Translations under genes and position numbers: made by a program | Notes under the pieces: model-generated | What the model saw: the letters and a program-made list of their open reading frames with translations, nothing else | What the model was told of the DNA's origin: nothing | The model's database searches: none | Source of the DNA: Shumkonia mesophila | GTDB lineage: Bacteria > Pseudomonadota > Alphaproteobacteria > Rhodospirillales > Shumkoniaceae | Direction: 5' to 3' | Assembly: GCF_026163695.1 (NCBI RefSeq) | Contig: NZ_JAOTID010000006.1 | Span: 62,001-126,000, forward strand | Length of the DNA: 64,000 nt | Shown: positions 18,633-27,363 of the stretch, piece by piece | How the letters are laid out: each line of letters begins with the position of its first letter | Numbering within the stretch: position 1 is the first letter of the stretch

Positions 18633-19394
18633 ATGACCCGCCATCCGGCCATGCGAACCGTCCAGATCGCCGCCCTCGCAGCCGTCATTGCCGCCGTCGC
18701 CGGCTGCAACACCCTGACCGAACTCTCCGAGGTCGGCGACGGGCCGAAGCTTTCGCAGATCGAAAACCCGACGGCCAAGCCCGACTACAAGCCGGTCAAC
18801 CTGCCGCTGCCCGCCGCCCAGCCGGCCGACCACAACCCGAATTCCCTGTGGCGGCCCGGCGCCAAGGCCTTCTTCAAGGACACCCGGGCCAAGGACATCG
18901 GCGACATCCTGACCGTCAAGCTCAACCTCAAGGACAGCGCCACCTGGGACAACAAGACCGAACGCGACCGCAAGGACAGCGAGGATACCGACGTCACCGC
19001 CCTGCTGGGCCTTGAGGCCGAGTTCAGCAAGGTCCTGCCGGAAGCCGTCAACCCGGCCTCCATGCTGAGCTTCGGCAACACCCACAAGACCTCGGGCGAC
19101 GGCTCCATCGAGAGGAGCGAGACCCTGGAGGTGACGTTCGCCGCCATCGTCACCCAGATCCTGCGCAACGGCCACCTCGTCATCCTCGGCCGCCAGGAAG
19201 TGCGGGTGAACGCCGAACTGCGCGAACTGATGGTGATGGGCGTCATCCGCCCCGAAGATATCGATTCGGACAATTCGATCCCCCACGAGAAGATCGCCGA
19301 AATGCGGGTCGCCTATGGCGGGCGCGGCACGCTCAGCAATCTGCAGCAGCCGCGTTGGGGCACGCAGATCTGGGACATCCTCTTCCCCTTCTAG
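18633..19394 (+). CDS. flgH: Flagellar L-ring lipoprotein FlgH
   Basis: 253 residues. Lipoprotein signal with lipobox AVAGC, Cys near residue 26. Family motifs: NSLWRPGAKAFFKDTRAKDI, GDILTVKL, and the C-terminal block GHLVILGRQEVRVNAELREL, GVIRPEDIDSDNSIPHEKIA. Forms the outer-membrane bushing around the rod. Last gene of the flgF-flgG-flgA-flgH operon, followed 27 nt later by a strong terminator. Confidence 0.96.
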   Translation: MTRHPAMRTVQIAALAAVIAAVAGCNTLTELSEVGDGPKLSQIENPTAKPDYKPVNLPLPAAQPADHNPNSLWRPGAKAFFKDTRAKDIGDILTVKLNLKDSATWDNKTERDRKDSEDTDVTALLGLEAEFSKVLPEAVNPASMLSFGNTHKTSGDGSIERSETLEVTFAAIVTQILRNGHLVILGRQEVRVNAELRELMVMGVIRPEDIDSDNSIPHEKIAEMRVAYGGRGTLSNLQQPRWGTQIWDILFPF

Positions 19395-19420
19395 GGCGGT
19401 AGAGGTTCCCCCCAAAAGCG

Positions 19421-19449
19421 AAAGGCCGATGCGACGCATCGGCCTTTTT
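19421..19449 (+). terminator. Rho-independent terminator after flgH
   Basis: A near-perfect stem: AAAGGCCGATGCG and its exact reverse complement CGCATCGGCCTTT, with a one-base formal loop (effectively a 5-nt loop), followed by TTTTTG. The A tract on the left means it can also stop transcription from the opposite strand, where dksA ends at 19487. Confidence 0.9.
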
Positions 19450-19486
19450 GCTTTGACGGCTCGGCGCCGCCGGGCGGCACGGCCGT

Positions 19487-19903
19487 TCAATCGTCGCGGT
19501 GGGTCCGCTCCATGCGTTCGTGGCGCTCCTGGGCTTCCAGGCTGTAGGTGGCGATCGGCCGGGCCTCCAGGCGCGAGATGGCGATCGGCTCCGCGGTCTC
19601 TTCGCAGTAGCCGTACGTGCCGTTCTCGATCCGCTCCAGCGCCTCGTCGATCTTGCTGATCAGCTTGCGGGCGCGATCGCGGGTCCGAAGCTCCAGGGAA
19701 CGGTCGGTCTCGGCGGAGGCCCGATCGGCGATATCGGGCGCCAAAAGCCCGCCCTCCTGGAGATGCTGGAGGGTTTCCGTCGAGGCGTCCAGCAGTTCGT
19801 TCCGCCAGCCGATCAGCTTACGGCGGAAGTATTCGCGCATTCGGGGATTCATGAAGGCTTCGTCTTCAGAGGGCTTGTAGTCGGGAGGAAGTATCACGGT
19901 CAT
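19487..19903 (-). CDS. dksA: DksA-type RNA polymerase-binding factor, zinc finger degenerate (C-T-S-A)
   Basis: 138 residues from the ATG at 19903; the long extension upstream of that start has no family likeness. DksA binds the secondary channel of RNA polymerase and works with ppGpp. The coiled coil is present, with tip motif DIADRASAE, followed by SLELRTRDRARKLISKIDEA as in E. coli. The C-terminal zinc finger is altered: where E. coli has Cys-x2-Cys and Cys-x2-Cys, this protein has YGYCEET and TYSLEA, so only the first cysteine remains. Zinc-independent DksA proteins are known (for example P. aeruginosa DksA2), so it may work without zinc. Monocistronic between flgH and fliX. Confidence 0.88.
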   Translation of the reverse strand: MTVILPPDYKPSEDEAFMNPRMREYFRRKLIGWRNELLDASTETLQHLQEGGLLAPDIADRASAETDRSLELRTRDRARKLISKIDEALERIENGTYGYCEETAEPIAISRLEARPIATYSLEAQERHERMERTHRDD

Positions 19904-20069
19904 TTTTTCCCGCACCCAGGTCTGCTCGAAATTGGGCCGGAATATAGGGGTCCGGCCATGCCCCTGCAAGACCCCATCGCACGAAGAAGTCGCGGCGACA
20001 GAAGATTGAATTTCCTGTAAAATTTTAGAGGAATCGGACGAAACGCGAACGGCATGGAAATCCGCAGGG

Positions 20070-20504
20070 TCAAACCACGCGCGTAAGCTTGGCAATTTCG
20101 ACCTTCGCCCGGAGCTCGATCTCGTCGATGATTTCCTTCAGGCGCGGGTCGTCTGTCTGCCCCCGCTGGGCCCGGAGCGCATGGGCCAGATCGGCCAGCT
20201 TGTCCTTGGGAATCGCCCCCACCAGGATATCCCGGCGCAGCGCCTCGAGGCGGTCCAGCAGGTCGTCGCCATACTGGCGGGCCAAGCCGCGCGAGCGTTC
20301 CTGGGGCGCGTCCGGCACCTCCTGGACGGCCAGGATCGATTCGACGGTTCCCACGGCGTGCGTCTCGACGGGCGCCGCGGGGGCCGAGGCCTCCGCCGCG
20401 CCGAACAGTTCGTGGGCGAATTCGCTGTCTCCCGTCTCCGACGACTTTTTCTTGCGCGCCGTCGATGGGGTCGCCTTGGTGGATCCGACATTCGAGATCT
20501 TCAT
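20070..20504 (-). CDS. fliX: Flagellar assembly regulator FliX
   Basis: 144 residues, normal for FliX. It begins MKISNVGSTKATPSTARKKK, a disordered N-terminus, and the conserved C-terminal half is helical (ARQYGDDLLDRLEALRRDIL, then IIDEIELRAKVEIAKL). In Caulobacter FliX couples completion of the early basal body to the sigma-54 activator FlbD. The many sigma-54 sites in this window fit such a circuit, although no flbD is present here. In Caulobacter fliX is divergent from flgI; here it stands alone. Confidence 0.88.
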   Translation of the reverse strand: MKISNVGSTKATPSTARKKKSSETGDSEFAHELFGAAEASAPAAPVETHAVGTVESILAVQEVPDAPQERSRGLARQYGDDLLDRLEALRRDILVGAIPKDKLADLAHALRAQRGQTDDPRLKEIIDEIELRAKVEIAKLTRVV

Positions 20505-20830
20505 AGGCGTCGCGGTCTCTCAACAGGACAGATTTGCCAGTATATACCGGCCCGAGGGTTAAGAAGGCGTAAATCGGCCGCCGCCGCCCGCCTGCCCCGC
20601 GGCGCGGCCGGGAAAAGCCGAAAAGCGCGGGCCCTACTTGAAAATGCGTCTCATTTTCCCCACTTGCTGGGCGCGTTCCGCCACCGGACGGGGAATCGAC
20701 GCAACCGGCGCCGATCGAGGTTTTCGTGGCGGACCGTTCAGCCGACCGCCCCACCAGCCAGCCACCGAGTTTCTCCACGAGGCAGCCAGCAAATGGGAAA
20801 GCAACCATTGATGCTGCAAGGAGAGACATC
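20505..20830. promoter_or_regulatory. Gap between fliX and the iron transporter operon
   Basis: 326 nt without a gene. It holds the fliX promoter (leftward) and the iron-transport promoter (rightward) with a Fur-like palindrome at 20640-20658. The transporter start is 172 nt beyond this palindrome, leaving a long untranslated leader or a promoter further down. Frames open through here have no likeness to any protein I know. Confidence 0.55.
20640..20658. promoter_or_regulatory. Fur-like operator upstream of ferric-iron transporter
   Basis: GAAAATGCGTCTCATTTTC: perfect 7-bp arms GAAAATG/CATTTTC around CGTCT. By my count it agrees with the classic 19-bp Fur consensus at 13 positions, including all outer ones. 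Position before an iron ABC operon supports it. An Irr- or RirA-type site is an alternative in alphaproteobacteria. Confidence 0.6.
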
Positions 20831-21871
20831 GTGACCCTGCAAAAGAGCCTTCGGACCGCCGGAGCTGTCGTTTCGGCCGTCATCGGCGCGGCGGCCCTCG
20901 CCTCACAGGCCATGGCCGCCGGGGAGGTCAACCTCTATTCGTTCCGCCAGCCGTTCCTCATCGAACCGATGTTGAAGGAATTCACCCGCCAGAGCGGCAT
21001 CGCCGTCAACGTCGTCTACGCCGAGAACGGCGTTCTCGAACGGATCAAGGCGGAAGGGCCGAACAGCCCGGCCGACGCCGTGCTGACGGTCGACATCGGC
21101 CGCCTGCACGACCTGGTCGAGGCGGAGATCCTGCAACCCGTCAAGTCGGCGGTGCTGGAGGCGAACATTCCGGCCCAGTACCGCCATCCGGACGGCTTGT
21201 GGTTCGGCCTGACCAGCCGGGCCCGCATCGTCTTCGCCAGCAAGGACCGCGTCCGCACCGACGAGGTCCGCTCGTACGAGGATCTGGCTGCGCCCCACAT
21301 GAAGGGGCGCGTCTGCTCGCGCTCGGGCAAGAGCGACTACAACATCTCCCTGCTGGCCTCGATCGTCGCCCACAAAGGCGAGCAGGCCGCCCGCGAATGG
21401 CTGGCCGGAGTCAAGGCCAACCTCGCCCGCAAGCCGCAGGGCAATGACCGCTCGCAGGCCAAGGCGATCATGGAAGGCGTCTGCGACGTGGCGCTGGCCA
21501 ACACCTATTACATGGGCCAGATGCTGAGCGACAAAAACCCCGAACAGAAGGCCTGGGCCGAGGCAGTACGCATCGTCTTCCCCAACCAGGACGAGCGCGG
21601 AACCCACGTCAACTTGAGCGGCGCAGCGCTGGTGCGGGGCGCCAAGAACCGGGACAACGCCGTCAGGCTCATCGAATTCCTGAGCGGCGACGACGCCCAG
21701 AAGCTGTACGCCAAGGCCAACATCGAATACCCGGTCAAGGCCGGGGTGCCGCTCGATCCGCTGGTCGAATCGTGGGGCCCGTTCAAGGCCGACGCCGTCG
21801 AGCTGGCCCGGGTCGCCAAGTTCCGTCCGCTGGCGGCGCGCCTCGTCGATCAGGTGGGCTTCGACCTTTAG
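20831..21871 (+). CDS. Ferric iron ABC transporter, periplasmic substrate-binding protein (FutA/FbpA type)
   Basis: 346 residues from a GTG start at 20831, preceded by AAGGAGA 6 nt upstream. Signal peptide with cleavage after QAMA (about residue 27). The mature part starts GEVNLYSFRQPFLIEPML as in FutA1/FbpA proteins. Iron-binding tyrosine pair YY in LANTYYMGQML (near residue 220) and NLYSFR near the N-terminus; the C-terminal ASWG-like block is VESWGPFKADAVELARVAKF. First gene of an operon with permease and ATPase. Regulation by iron through the upstream palindrome is inferred. Confidence 0.92.
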   Translation: MTLQKSLRTAGAVVSAVIGAAALASQAMAAGEVNLYSFRQPFLIEPMLKEFTRQSGIAVNVVYAENGVLERIKAEGPNSPADAVLTVDIGRLHDLVEAEILQPVKSAVLEANIPAQYRHPDGLWFGLTSRARIVFASKDRVRTDEVRSYEDLAAPHMKGRVCSRSGKSDYNISLLASIVAHKGEQAAREWLAGVKANLARKPQGNDRSQAKAIMEGVCDVALANTYYMGQMLSDKNPEQKAWAEAVRIVFPNQDERGTHVNLSGAALVRGAKNRDNAVRLIEFLSGDDAQKLYAKANIEYPVKAGVPLDPLVESWGPFKADAVELARVAKFRPLAARLVDQVGFDL

Positions 21872-21954
21872 GACTTGAACATTGCGGACTGTCGCCGCCG
21901 CTCCGGCTCCGGGGCGGCGGCGATGGCCGGCAGCCGCCGGCTCCGGCGCGAGAG

Positions 21955-23679
21955 ATGGAAAGAAGGACCCCCGTCTTGGAACTGGCCCGCACCGACCCCG
22001 GCGTCATCTCGCGCACCACCGCCGTCCCGCGCCTCGACGGCTGGACGACGGGGGCGCTCCTGGTCGCCGGCCTGATCGCCATGCCGATCGTCGCCGTCAT
22101 CGCCCTGGCCGTCGCCCCCAGCGACGACATCTGGCGCCATCTCGCGGCGACCGTGTTGCCGCACTACCTGGCCACCACCGCCGTCCTGGCGGCGGGAGTG
22201 GGCGCCGGCACGCTGATCGTCGGCGTCGGCGCCGCGTGGCTGGTGACCATGTGCCGCTTTCCCCTGCGGGGGATCTTCGAGTGGGCCCTGCTGCTGCCGC
22301 TCGCCGTTCCCAGCTACGTCGTCGCCTATGTCTACACCGACATCCTGGAATACGCCGGGCCGCTGCAGGCGGCCTTGCGCGACCTCTTCGGGTGGACGTC
22401 GCGGCGGGACTACTGGTTTCCCGAGATCCGCTCGCTGGGCGGCGCCATCGCCATGATGACGCTGGTTCTCTACCCCTACGTCTATCTCCTGGCGCGGGCC
22501 GCCTTTCTCGAACAGTCGGTGTGCGTGCTCGAGGTCAGCCGCACCCTTGGCAAGGGCCCGTGGCAAAGCTTCGCCCGAGTGGCGCTGCCGCTGGCCCGGC
22601 CGGCCATCGTCATCGGTGTGACGCTGGTGGTGATGGAAACGCTCAACGATTTCGGGACGGTCGACTTTTTCGCCGTCGCCACCTTGACCACCGGTATCTA
22701 CGACGTCTGGCTGAACATGAACAGCGCCGCCGGCGCCGCCCAGCTGGCTGCGCTGACGCTGGGCATCGTCGCGCTCTTGATCGCCGCCGAGCGGTGGGCC
22801 CGCCGGAAGCGGCGCTTCCACCACACCACGCCCCGCTACCGGGCGCTGGCCACCGTTCCGCTTTCCCCGGCGCGGGCGGCGCTGGCGTTCCTCGCCTGTC
22901 TGGCCCCGGTGGTCTTGGGATTCCTGATCCCGGCCACCCGGCTTCTGGGCTTCGCGCTCGATCACCGCCCGGGCCCGGGAACCGGCCGCTTCCTGGAACT
23001 TGCCGCCAACAGCCTTCTGCTGGCCTCGATCACCGCCGGATTGGCCGTGCTGATCGGCCTTTTTCTCGCCTACGGGATCAGGGTAAGCCGCAACCGCTGG
23101 CTGCCGGCGGCCATCCGCTTCGCCAGCATCGGCTACGCCATTCCCGGCGCCGTTCTGGCGGTCGGCGTCGTGGTCTCGCTGGCGGCCTGGGACAACGCCG
23201 TCGACGCCGTCGCCCGGACTTGGTTCGGGCTTTCTCCCGGCCTGCTGCTGAGCGGCACCGTCCTCGCCATGGTGTTCGGCTATCTGGTCCGCTTCATGGC
23301 CCTGTCTTTCGGCGCCATCGAGGCCAGCCTCGGCAAGGTCACGCCCAGCATGGACGGGGCCGCCCGGACGCTGGGTCACACGCCGTTCTCGGTCTTAAGA
23401 CGCGTCCACCTGCCGCTTCTCAGGGGCAGCCTTCTGACCGCCGCCATCCTGGTCTTCGTCGACTGCATGAAGGAACTGCCGCTGACCCTGCTGCTGCGTC
23501 CCTTCAATTTCGAGACGCTGGCCACCAACGTCCATCAGCTGGCCTCGGCGGAACTGCTGGAACAGTCGGCGCCGGGCGCGCTGGCCATCGTCGCCGCCGG
23601 CATCCTGCCGGTCATCGCGCTCAGCCGCACCATCCGCCGCTCCCGCCCCGGGCAGGGGGCATCCGGAAGCCGGCCATGA
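21955..23679 (+). CDS. Ferric iron ABC transporter, fused double permease (FbpB type)
   Basis: 574 residues with about 12 transmembrane helices: two BinD-type permease halves in one chain, typical of FbpB/SfuB. EAA-loop motifs occur in both halves: SRTLGKGPWQSFARVALPLA near 195 and AARTLGHTPFSVLRRVHLPL near 490. The reading frame offers an ATG at 21955 and a TTG at 21976; the TTG has AGAAGGA 8 nt upstream and could be the true start, trimming seven residues. Ends in an ATGA overlap with the ATPase gene at 23676. Confidence 0.9.
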   Translation: MERRTPVLELARTDPGVISRTTAVPRLDGWTTGALLVAGLIAMPIVAVIALAVAPSDDIWRHLAATVLPHYLATTAVLAAGVGAGTLIVGVGAAWLVTMCRFPLRGIFEWALLLPLAVPSYVVAYVYTDILEYAGPLQAALRDLFGWTSRRDYWFPEIRSLGGAIAMMTLVLYPYVYLLARAAFLEQSVCVLEVSRTLGKGPWQSFARVALPLARPAIVIGVTLVVMETLNDFGTVDFFAVATLTTGIYDVWLNMNSAAGAAQLAALTLGIVALLIAAERWARRKRRFHHTTPRYRALATVPLSPARAALAFLACLAPVVLGFLIPATRLLGFALDHRPGPGTGRFLELAANSLLLASITAGLAVLIGLFLAYGIRVSRNRWLPAAIRFASIGYAIPGAVLAVGVVVSLAAWDNAVDAVARTWFGLSPGLLLSGTVLAMVFGYLVRFMALSFGAIEASLGKVTPSMDGAARTLGHTPFSVLRRVHLPLLRGSLLTAAILVFVDCMKELPLTLLLRPFNFETLATNVHQLASAELLEQSAPGALAIVAAGILPVIALSRTIRRSRPGQGASGSRP

Positions 23680-24737
23680 GCGGTTTCGGCATGGAAGGCA
23701 TCGTCCACGCGTTCGGCGGCCAGCCGGTGGTCGCCGGCGCGACGCTCGACGTCAAGCGGGGCGAACTCGCCTGCCTGCTCGGCCCGTCGGGCTGCGGCAA
23801 GACCACCCTGCTGCGGCTGGCGGCCGGGCTGGAGCGGCTGCAGCGCGGCCGGGTCGTCATCGACGGCGAGGTGGTGGCGAACGCCGCCGACGGCCGCCAC
23901 GTTCCCCCGGAGAAGCGCCGTGTCGGGCTGATGTTCCAGGACTATGCGCTGTTCCCCCACCTGACGCTGGCCGAGAACATCCGCTTCGGTCTGGACAAGG
24001 CCTCCGCCGCCCCCGCCTTTCGGGTGGAGGAGGCGATGGAGCGGGTCGGCCTGGCGCCCTTCGCCGAGGCCTATCCCCACACGCTGTCCGGCGGCCAGCA
24101 GCAGCGCGTCGCCCTGCTTCGCGTGCTGGCTCCCGGTCCCCGCGTCCTTTTGCTCGACGAGCCATTCTCCGACCTCGACGTCAACCGCCGCGTCCAGGTC
24201 CGCGAGTCGACCCTGGAATTGTTGAAGGAATCGGGCGCGGCCACCCTGATGGTCACCCACGACCCCGAGGAAGCCATGTTCATGGCCGACCGCATCCTGG
24301 TGATGAACGGCGGGCGCATCGTCCAGTCGGGATCGCCCTTCGACACCTATTTCCACCCCGCCGACGCCTTCGTGACCGAACTGTTCGGACCGGTCAACCG
24401 GTTGCCCGGCGTCGTGCGCGGGCACGCGGTCGAGACGCCCCTCGGCCGCTTCGAGGCCCCCGGCATCGCCGACGGCATTCCGGTCGACGTCCTGGTCCGC
24501 GTCGAGGGCCTGGTCGTGGGAGCGGACGGCGCGGCCGACGGGGCGCCACCAGTTGCCGCCCGGATCGTGTCCTCGCGCCTGCTCGGCCGGTCGAGCCATC
24601 TCAGCCTGCGGGTTCCGGCCGGAAACGGCGAGGAGATCGCCCTGCAATGCCGGGTGCCCGGCATCCTGCCGCTCCACCCCGGCGAGACGGTGCAAATCGG
24701 CGTCGATCGCGGCCAGAGCTTCGTCTTCCCCGCCTGA
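23676..24737 (+). CDS. Ferric iron ABC transporter, ATP-binding protein (FbpC type)
   Basis: 353 residues. Walker A GPSGCGKTTLL near 34-44, Q-loop in GLMFQDYALFP, signature LSGGQQQRVALLRVL, Walker B VLLLDEPFSDLD, switch His in MVTHDPEEAMF. The C-terminal TOBE-like domain spans about 245-350 (RIVSSRLLGRSSHLSLRVPA). One departure from the usual pattern is ALLRVLAPGPRVLLLDEP, where A.ARALA.xP is normal. Translation is coupled to the permease by ATGA. Confidence 0.93.
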   Translation: MSGFGMEGIVHAFGGQPVVAGATLDVKRGELACLLGPSGCGKTTLLRLAAGLERLQRGRVVIDGEVVANAADGRHVPPEKRRVGLMFQDYALFPHLTLAENIRFGLDKASAAPAFRVEEAMERVGLAPFAEAYPHTLSGGQQQRVALLRVLAPGPRVLLLDEPFSDLDVNRRVQVRESTLELLKESGAATLMVTHDPEEAMFMADRILVMNGGRIVQSGSPFDTYFHPADAFVTELFGPVNRLPGVVRGHAVETPLGRFEAPGIADGIPVDVLVRVEGLVVGADGAADGAPPVAARIVSSRLLGRSSHLSLRVPAGNGEEIALQCRVPGILPLHPGETVQIGVDRGQSFVFPA

Positions 24738-24866
24738 GGTCGCCGCGCCCGGCACGGCAAAACTTGCAGGCCGACCGGCCCGCCGCGACCAAAAGGGTCC
24801 GCCGGCCTTCCCGCAGGGTGCCTTCTGTTATCCTTGAAAATCAATTGGTTAGCGTCCTGTACCGAG

Positions 24867-24882
24867 TGGCATCCTTCTTGCT
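24867..24882 (+). promoter_or_regulatory. Sigma-54 promoter of flgE
   Basis: TGGCATCCTTCTTGCT, the best sigma-54 match in the window: TGGCAt at -24, TTGCT at -12, GG-N10-GC spacing exact. The predicted start near 24893 leaves about 54 nt of leader before the flgE ATG. It lies 130 nt after the iron transporter operon. Confidence 0.85.
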
Positions 24883-24946
24883 TCGGAGAACCTGGATTCA
24901 TGGGATCGCCTGCGGGAGGAACCGCGGCACCAAGTGGAGTCACGGC

Positions 24947-27115
24947 ATGTTCGGAATCTTTTCACCCAGCGTCCTCGGCATGATGAGCCAAACCCAGGCG
25001 CTCAACACCATCGGCCAAAACATCGCCAACGTCAGCACCGGCGGCTACAAGGGGCGCGACGTCCGCTTCTCGACGCTGGTCGGCCAGCAGATGGATCACG
25101 AATCCGACCTTTCGGGGGTACGCCCCTGGGAATACCAGCGCATCGACCAGCAGGGCCTGCTTCAGGCCAGCGCCAGCATGATGGACCTCGGCATCAACGG
25201 CCGCGGCTTCTTCGTGCTGTCGGACACCTTCGACGGCAGCGGCCACACCTTCTATGGCCGCGACGGTTCGTTCCAGATGAACACCGTCAACGACGTGTCG
25301 GTCACCGCCGACGACGGCAGCACGATTACCGTCAAGGACGGCTATCTCGCCGACAAGAACGGCTATTTCGTGCTGGGCTGGGAGGCCGACGCCAACGGCA
25401 CCTTCCCGACCAGCGGCGGCTCCCTGCAACCGATGCGCATCGACTCCTACGCCTTCTCCAACAGCTTCGTGCCGACGACGACGGGCATCCTGGGGGTCAA
25501 CCTGCCGGCCAATGCGGCCACCGGCAGCCGCGAGAACTATACCGTCAGCATGGTCGATTCGGCCGGCAACCAGCAGGCGGTGGCCTTCGCCTTCCGCAAG
25601 TCGCATGTCGCCAACCAGTGGCTGATGACGGCCCAGACCGACGGCGTCGCCACCGCACAGGTCGACACCGCGACCCTGTCGGGAACGCCGGAGGCCGGCG
25701 ACATTTATTCGGTGACCGTCAACGGCTCGGTGATCAGCCATACGGTCGCGACCAACCAGACCGACACCGCCACCCTTTCGGGCACGCTCGAAGCCGGCGA
25801 CCAGTACACGGTCACCATCAACGGTACGCCGATCACCTATACGGTTCCCGGGTTCCAGCAGGACACGGTTACGTTCTCAGGCACCCCCGTGTTGGGAGAC
25901 TCCTATTCGATCGAGATTGACGGCAACCTCTTCAGTCACCCCGTGGTCCCGGGCGATACCCTGAGCACTATCCGTGACGACCTGATCGCCCAGATCAATG
26001 CGCTTCCGGCCCTGAGCGGCGTCGTCACCGCAGTTCCCAGTGGGGCCGCCGGAGTGACCGTGACCGCCGACGTGGCCAACACGCCGTTCCTGATGACTCC
26101 CGGGGCGGTCGATGGAGGCGGACCTGCGGACAACGCCTTCGCCACCGCGACCGCGCAGCTCGTCACCGCCACCATGACCGACGTGCGCGACGACCTTGTG
26201 AACCAGATCAACACGACACTCGGCGCGGTCGTCAACGCCACCGCCGTAGGCACCGACGGTCTCAGCGTCACGGCAGATGTCCCCGGCACGCCGTTCACCC
26301 TCGTCGGCTCGACTCCCACGGTCGGATTCACTCCCGACAACGCCATCGCCACGGTCTCGGCGTCTCCGGCCCAGACGATCACGGAGATCCGCGATGCCCT
26401 GATGGCGCAGATCAACAGCACCACCTTCAATAACGGCATTGTCGCGGCGACCGTCACCGCGGTCGCCGCGGGGACTGACGGCATGACCATCACCGCCGAC
26501 GATGCGGGGCTGCCGTTCTCATTGTCCGCCAATGCCGTCGACGGCGGCGTCACGGCGGACAACGCCATCGCCACAACCACCACCGCCACCGTACTGACCT
26601 TCTCCGAGCACGGCGAAATCGATACGCCGGCCAATGTCGCCCTCGCCCTCAACTTCGCCGGCGGTGCCACCGCCACCGTCGCGCTCGACGTCACCGACAT
26701 GACGCAGTACGCCGGCGATTTCACGCCGATCAACTACAGCCGCAACGGATTCGCCGCCTGCAACATGGAAGGCTTCCGCTTCGACGAGAATGGCGTCGTC
26801 AGCGGCATCTTCGAGGACGGCACCACGCGCGTCCTCTACAAGGTTCCGCTGGCCGTCTTCAGCAATCCCAACGACCTGGAGGAGAAGAACGGAAACGTCT
26901 TCTCGCCGACCAGCGAGTCGGGCGATCCCCAGATCGTCGCCGCCGGCTCGGTCGGCGCCGGCGATTTCATGCCGAATTCCCGCGAGCTGTCGAACGTCGA
27001 CATCGCCGAGGAATTCTCGATGATGATCATGACGCAGAACGCCTACAATTCCTCGGCCCAGGTGTTCAAGACCATCGACGAGATGACGGCCGTCGCCCGC
27101 GACCTCAAGCGCTAG
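24947..27115 (+). CDS. flgE: Flagellar hook protein FlgE with a large repeat insertion
   Basis: 722 residues against about 400 in most bacteria. N-terminal rod/hook helix MMSQTQALNTIGQNIANVST, then GGYKGRDVRFS; FlgE core (GLLQASASMMDLGINGRGFF; RDGSFQMN); C-terminal helix EEFSMMIMTQNAYNSSAQVF. The ATG at 24947 has GTGGAG 8 nt upstream and follows a sigma-54 promoter. Residues about 238-550 are tandem repeats rather than the usual hook D2 domain: first-half units with DTATLSGTxEAGDxYxVTxNG and longer units with IRDxLxxQINxx and GxTxTADxxxTPFxL. The repeats resemble adhesin, S-layer or phage-surface modules (family memory, not searched). Confidence 0.93.
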   Translation: MFGIFSPSVLGMMSQTQALNTIGQNIANVSTGGYKGRDVRFSTLVGQQMDHESDLSGVRPWEYQRIDQQGLLQASASMMDLGINGRGFFVLSDTFDGSGHTFYGRDGSFQMNTVNDVSVTADDGSTITVKDGYLADKNGYFVLGWEADANGTFPTSGGSLQPMRIDSYAFSNSFVPTTTGILGVNLPANAATGSRENYTVSMVDSAGNQQAVAFAFRKSHVANQWLMTAQTDGVATAQVDTATLSGTPEAGDIYSVTVNGSVISHTVATNQTDTATLSGTLEAGDQYTVTINGTPITYTVPGFQQDTVTFSGTPVLGDSYSIEIDGNLFSHPVVPGDTLSTIRDDLIAQINALPALSGVVTAVPSGAAGVTVTADVANTPFLMTPGAVDGGGPADNAFATATAQLVTATMTDVRDDLVNQINTTLGAVVNATAVGTDGLSVTADVPGTPFTLVGSTPTVGFTPDNAIATVSASPAQTITEIRDALMAQINSTTFNNGIVAATVTAVAAGTDGMTITADDAGLPFSLSANAVDGGVTADNAIATTTTATVLTFSEHGEIDTPANVALALNFAGGATATVALDVTDMTQYAGDFTPINYSRNGFAACNMEGFRFDENGVVSGIFEDGTTRVLYKVPLAVFSNPNDLEEKNGNVFSPTSESGDPQIVAAGSVGAGDFMPNSRELSNVDIAEEFSMMIMTQNAYNSSAQVFKTIDEMTAVARDLKR
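25659..26590 (+). repeat. Tandem protein-coding repeats inside flgE
   Basis: Three starts of a beta-strand unit (near residues 239, 271 and 305: DTATLSGTPEAGDIYSVTVN, DTATLSGTLEAGDQYTVTIN, DTVTFSGTPVLGDSYSIEID), then three units of about 67 residues each containing IRDDLIAQIN / VRDDLVNQIN / IRDALMAQIN, followed by VTADVANTPF / VTADVPGTPF / ITADDAGLPF and ADNAFAT / PDNAIAT / ADNAIAT. Divergence between units is high, so they are old duplications rather than recent slippage. Confidence 0.85.
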
Positions 27116-27275
27116 AGGCCGGCCCGGCGGTGTCCCCGCCGCACCCGGCAATATTTTCCGCAAACCCGCGCCGCGGCCGGAATCGGCCCGGCAAGTGGGG
27201 GAGCGGCCGGGCTTTTTCTCCGACGACTTCCTCCGTTTTCCATTTATTTTCAAGAGAGTACAGAAAAACGGCGGA

Positions 27276-27291
27276 TGGCATGGATTTCGCA
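27276..27291 (+). promoter_or_regulatory. Sigma-54 promoter of the flgI operon
   Basis: TGGCATGGATTTCGCA: TGGCATG at -24, CGCA at -12, GG-N10-GC exact. The predicted start is near 27302, about 60 nt before the flgI ATG. It lies in the 248-nt gap after flgE, which otherwise holds no gene. Confidence 0.72.
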
Positions 27292-27363
27292 AGGCTATCG
27301 GCGGTCGGCAACACCGGCCGGATTGGGAAATCTGGGACACTCGGCTTGAGACGGAACACGCCA

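Noticed and set aside
20505-20600. Possible sigma-54 promoter for fliX (TGGCAAATCTGTCCT on the minus strand)
   Set aside because: Has GG but CT instead of GC at -12; fails the required GC.
25659-26590. Repeats in flgE as a possible CRISPR array or DNA satellite
   Set aside because: The repetition is visible at protein level, with varied nucleotides and in-frame units; no short identical direct repeats with spacers.
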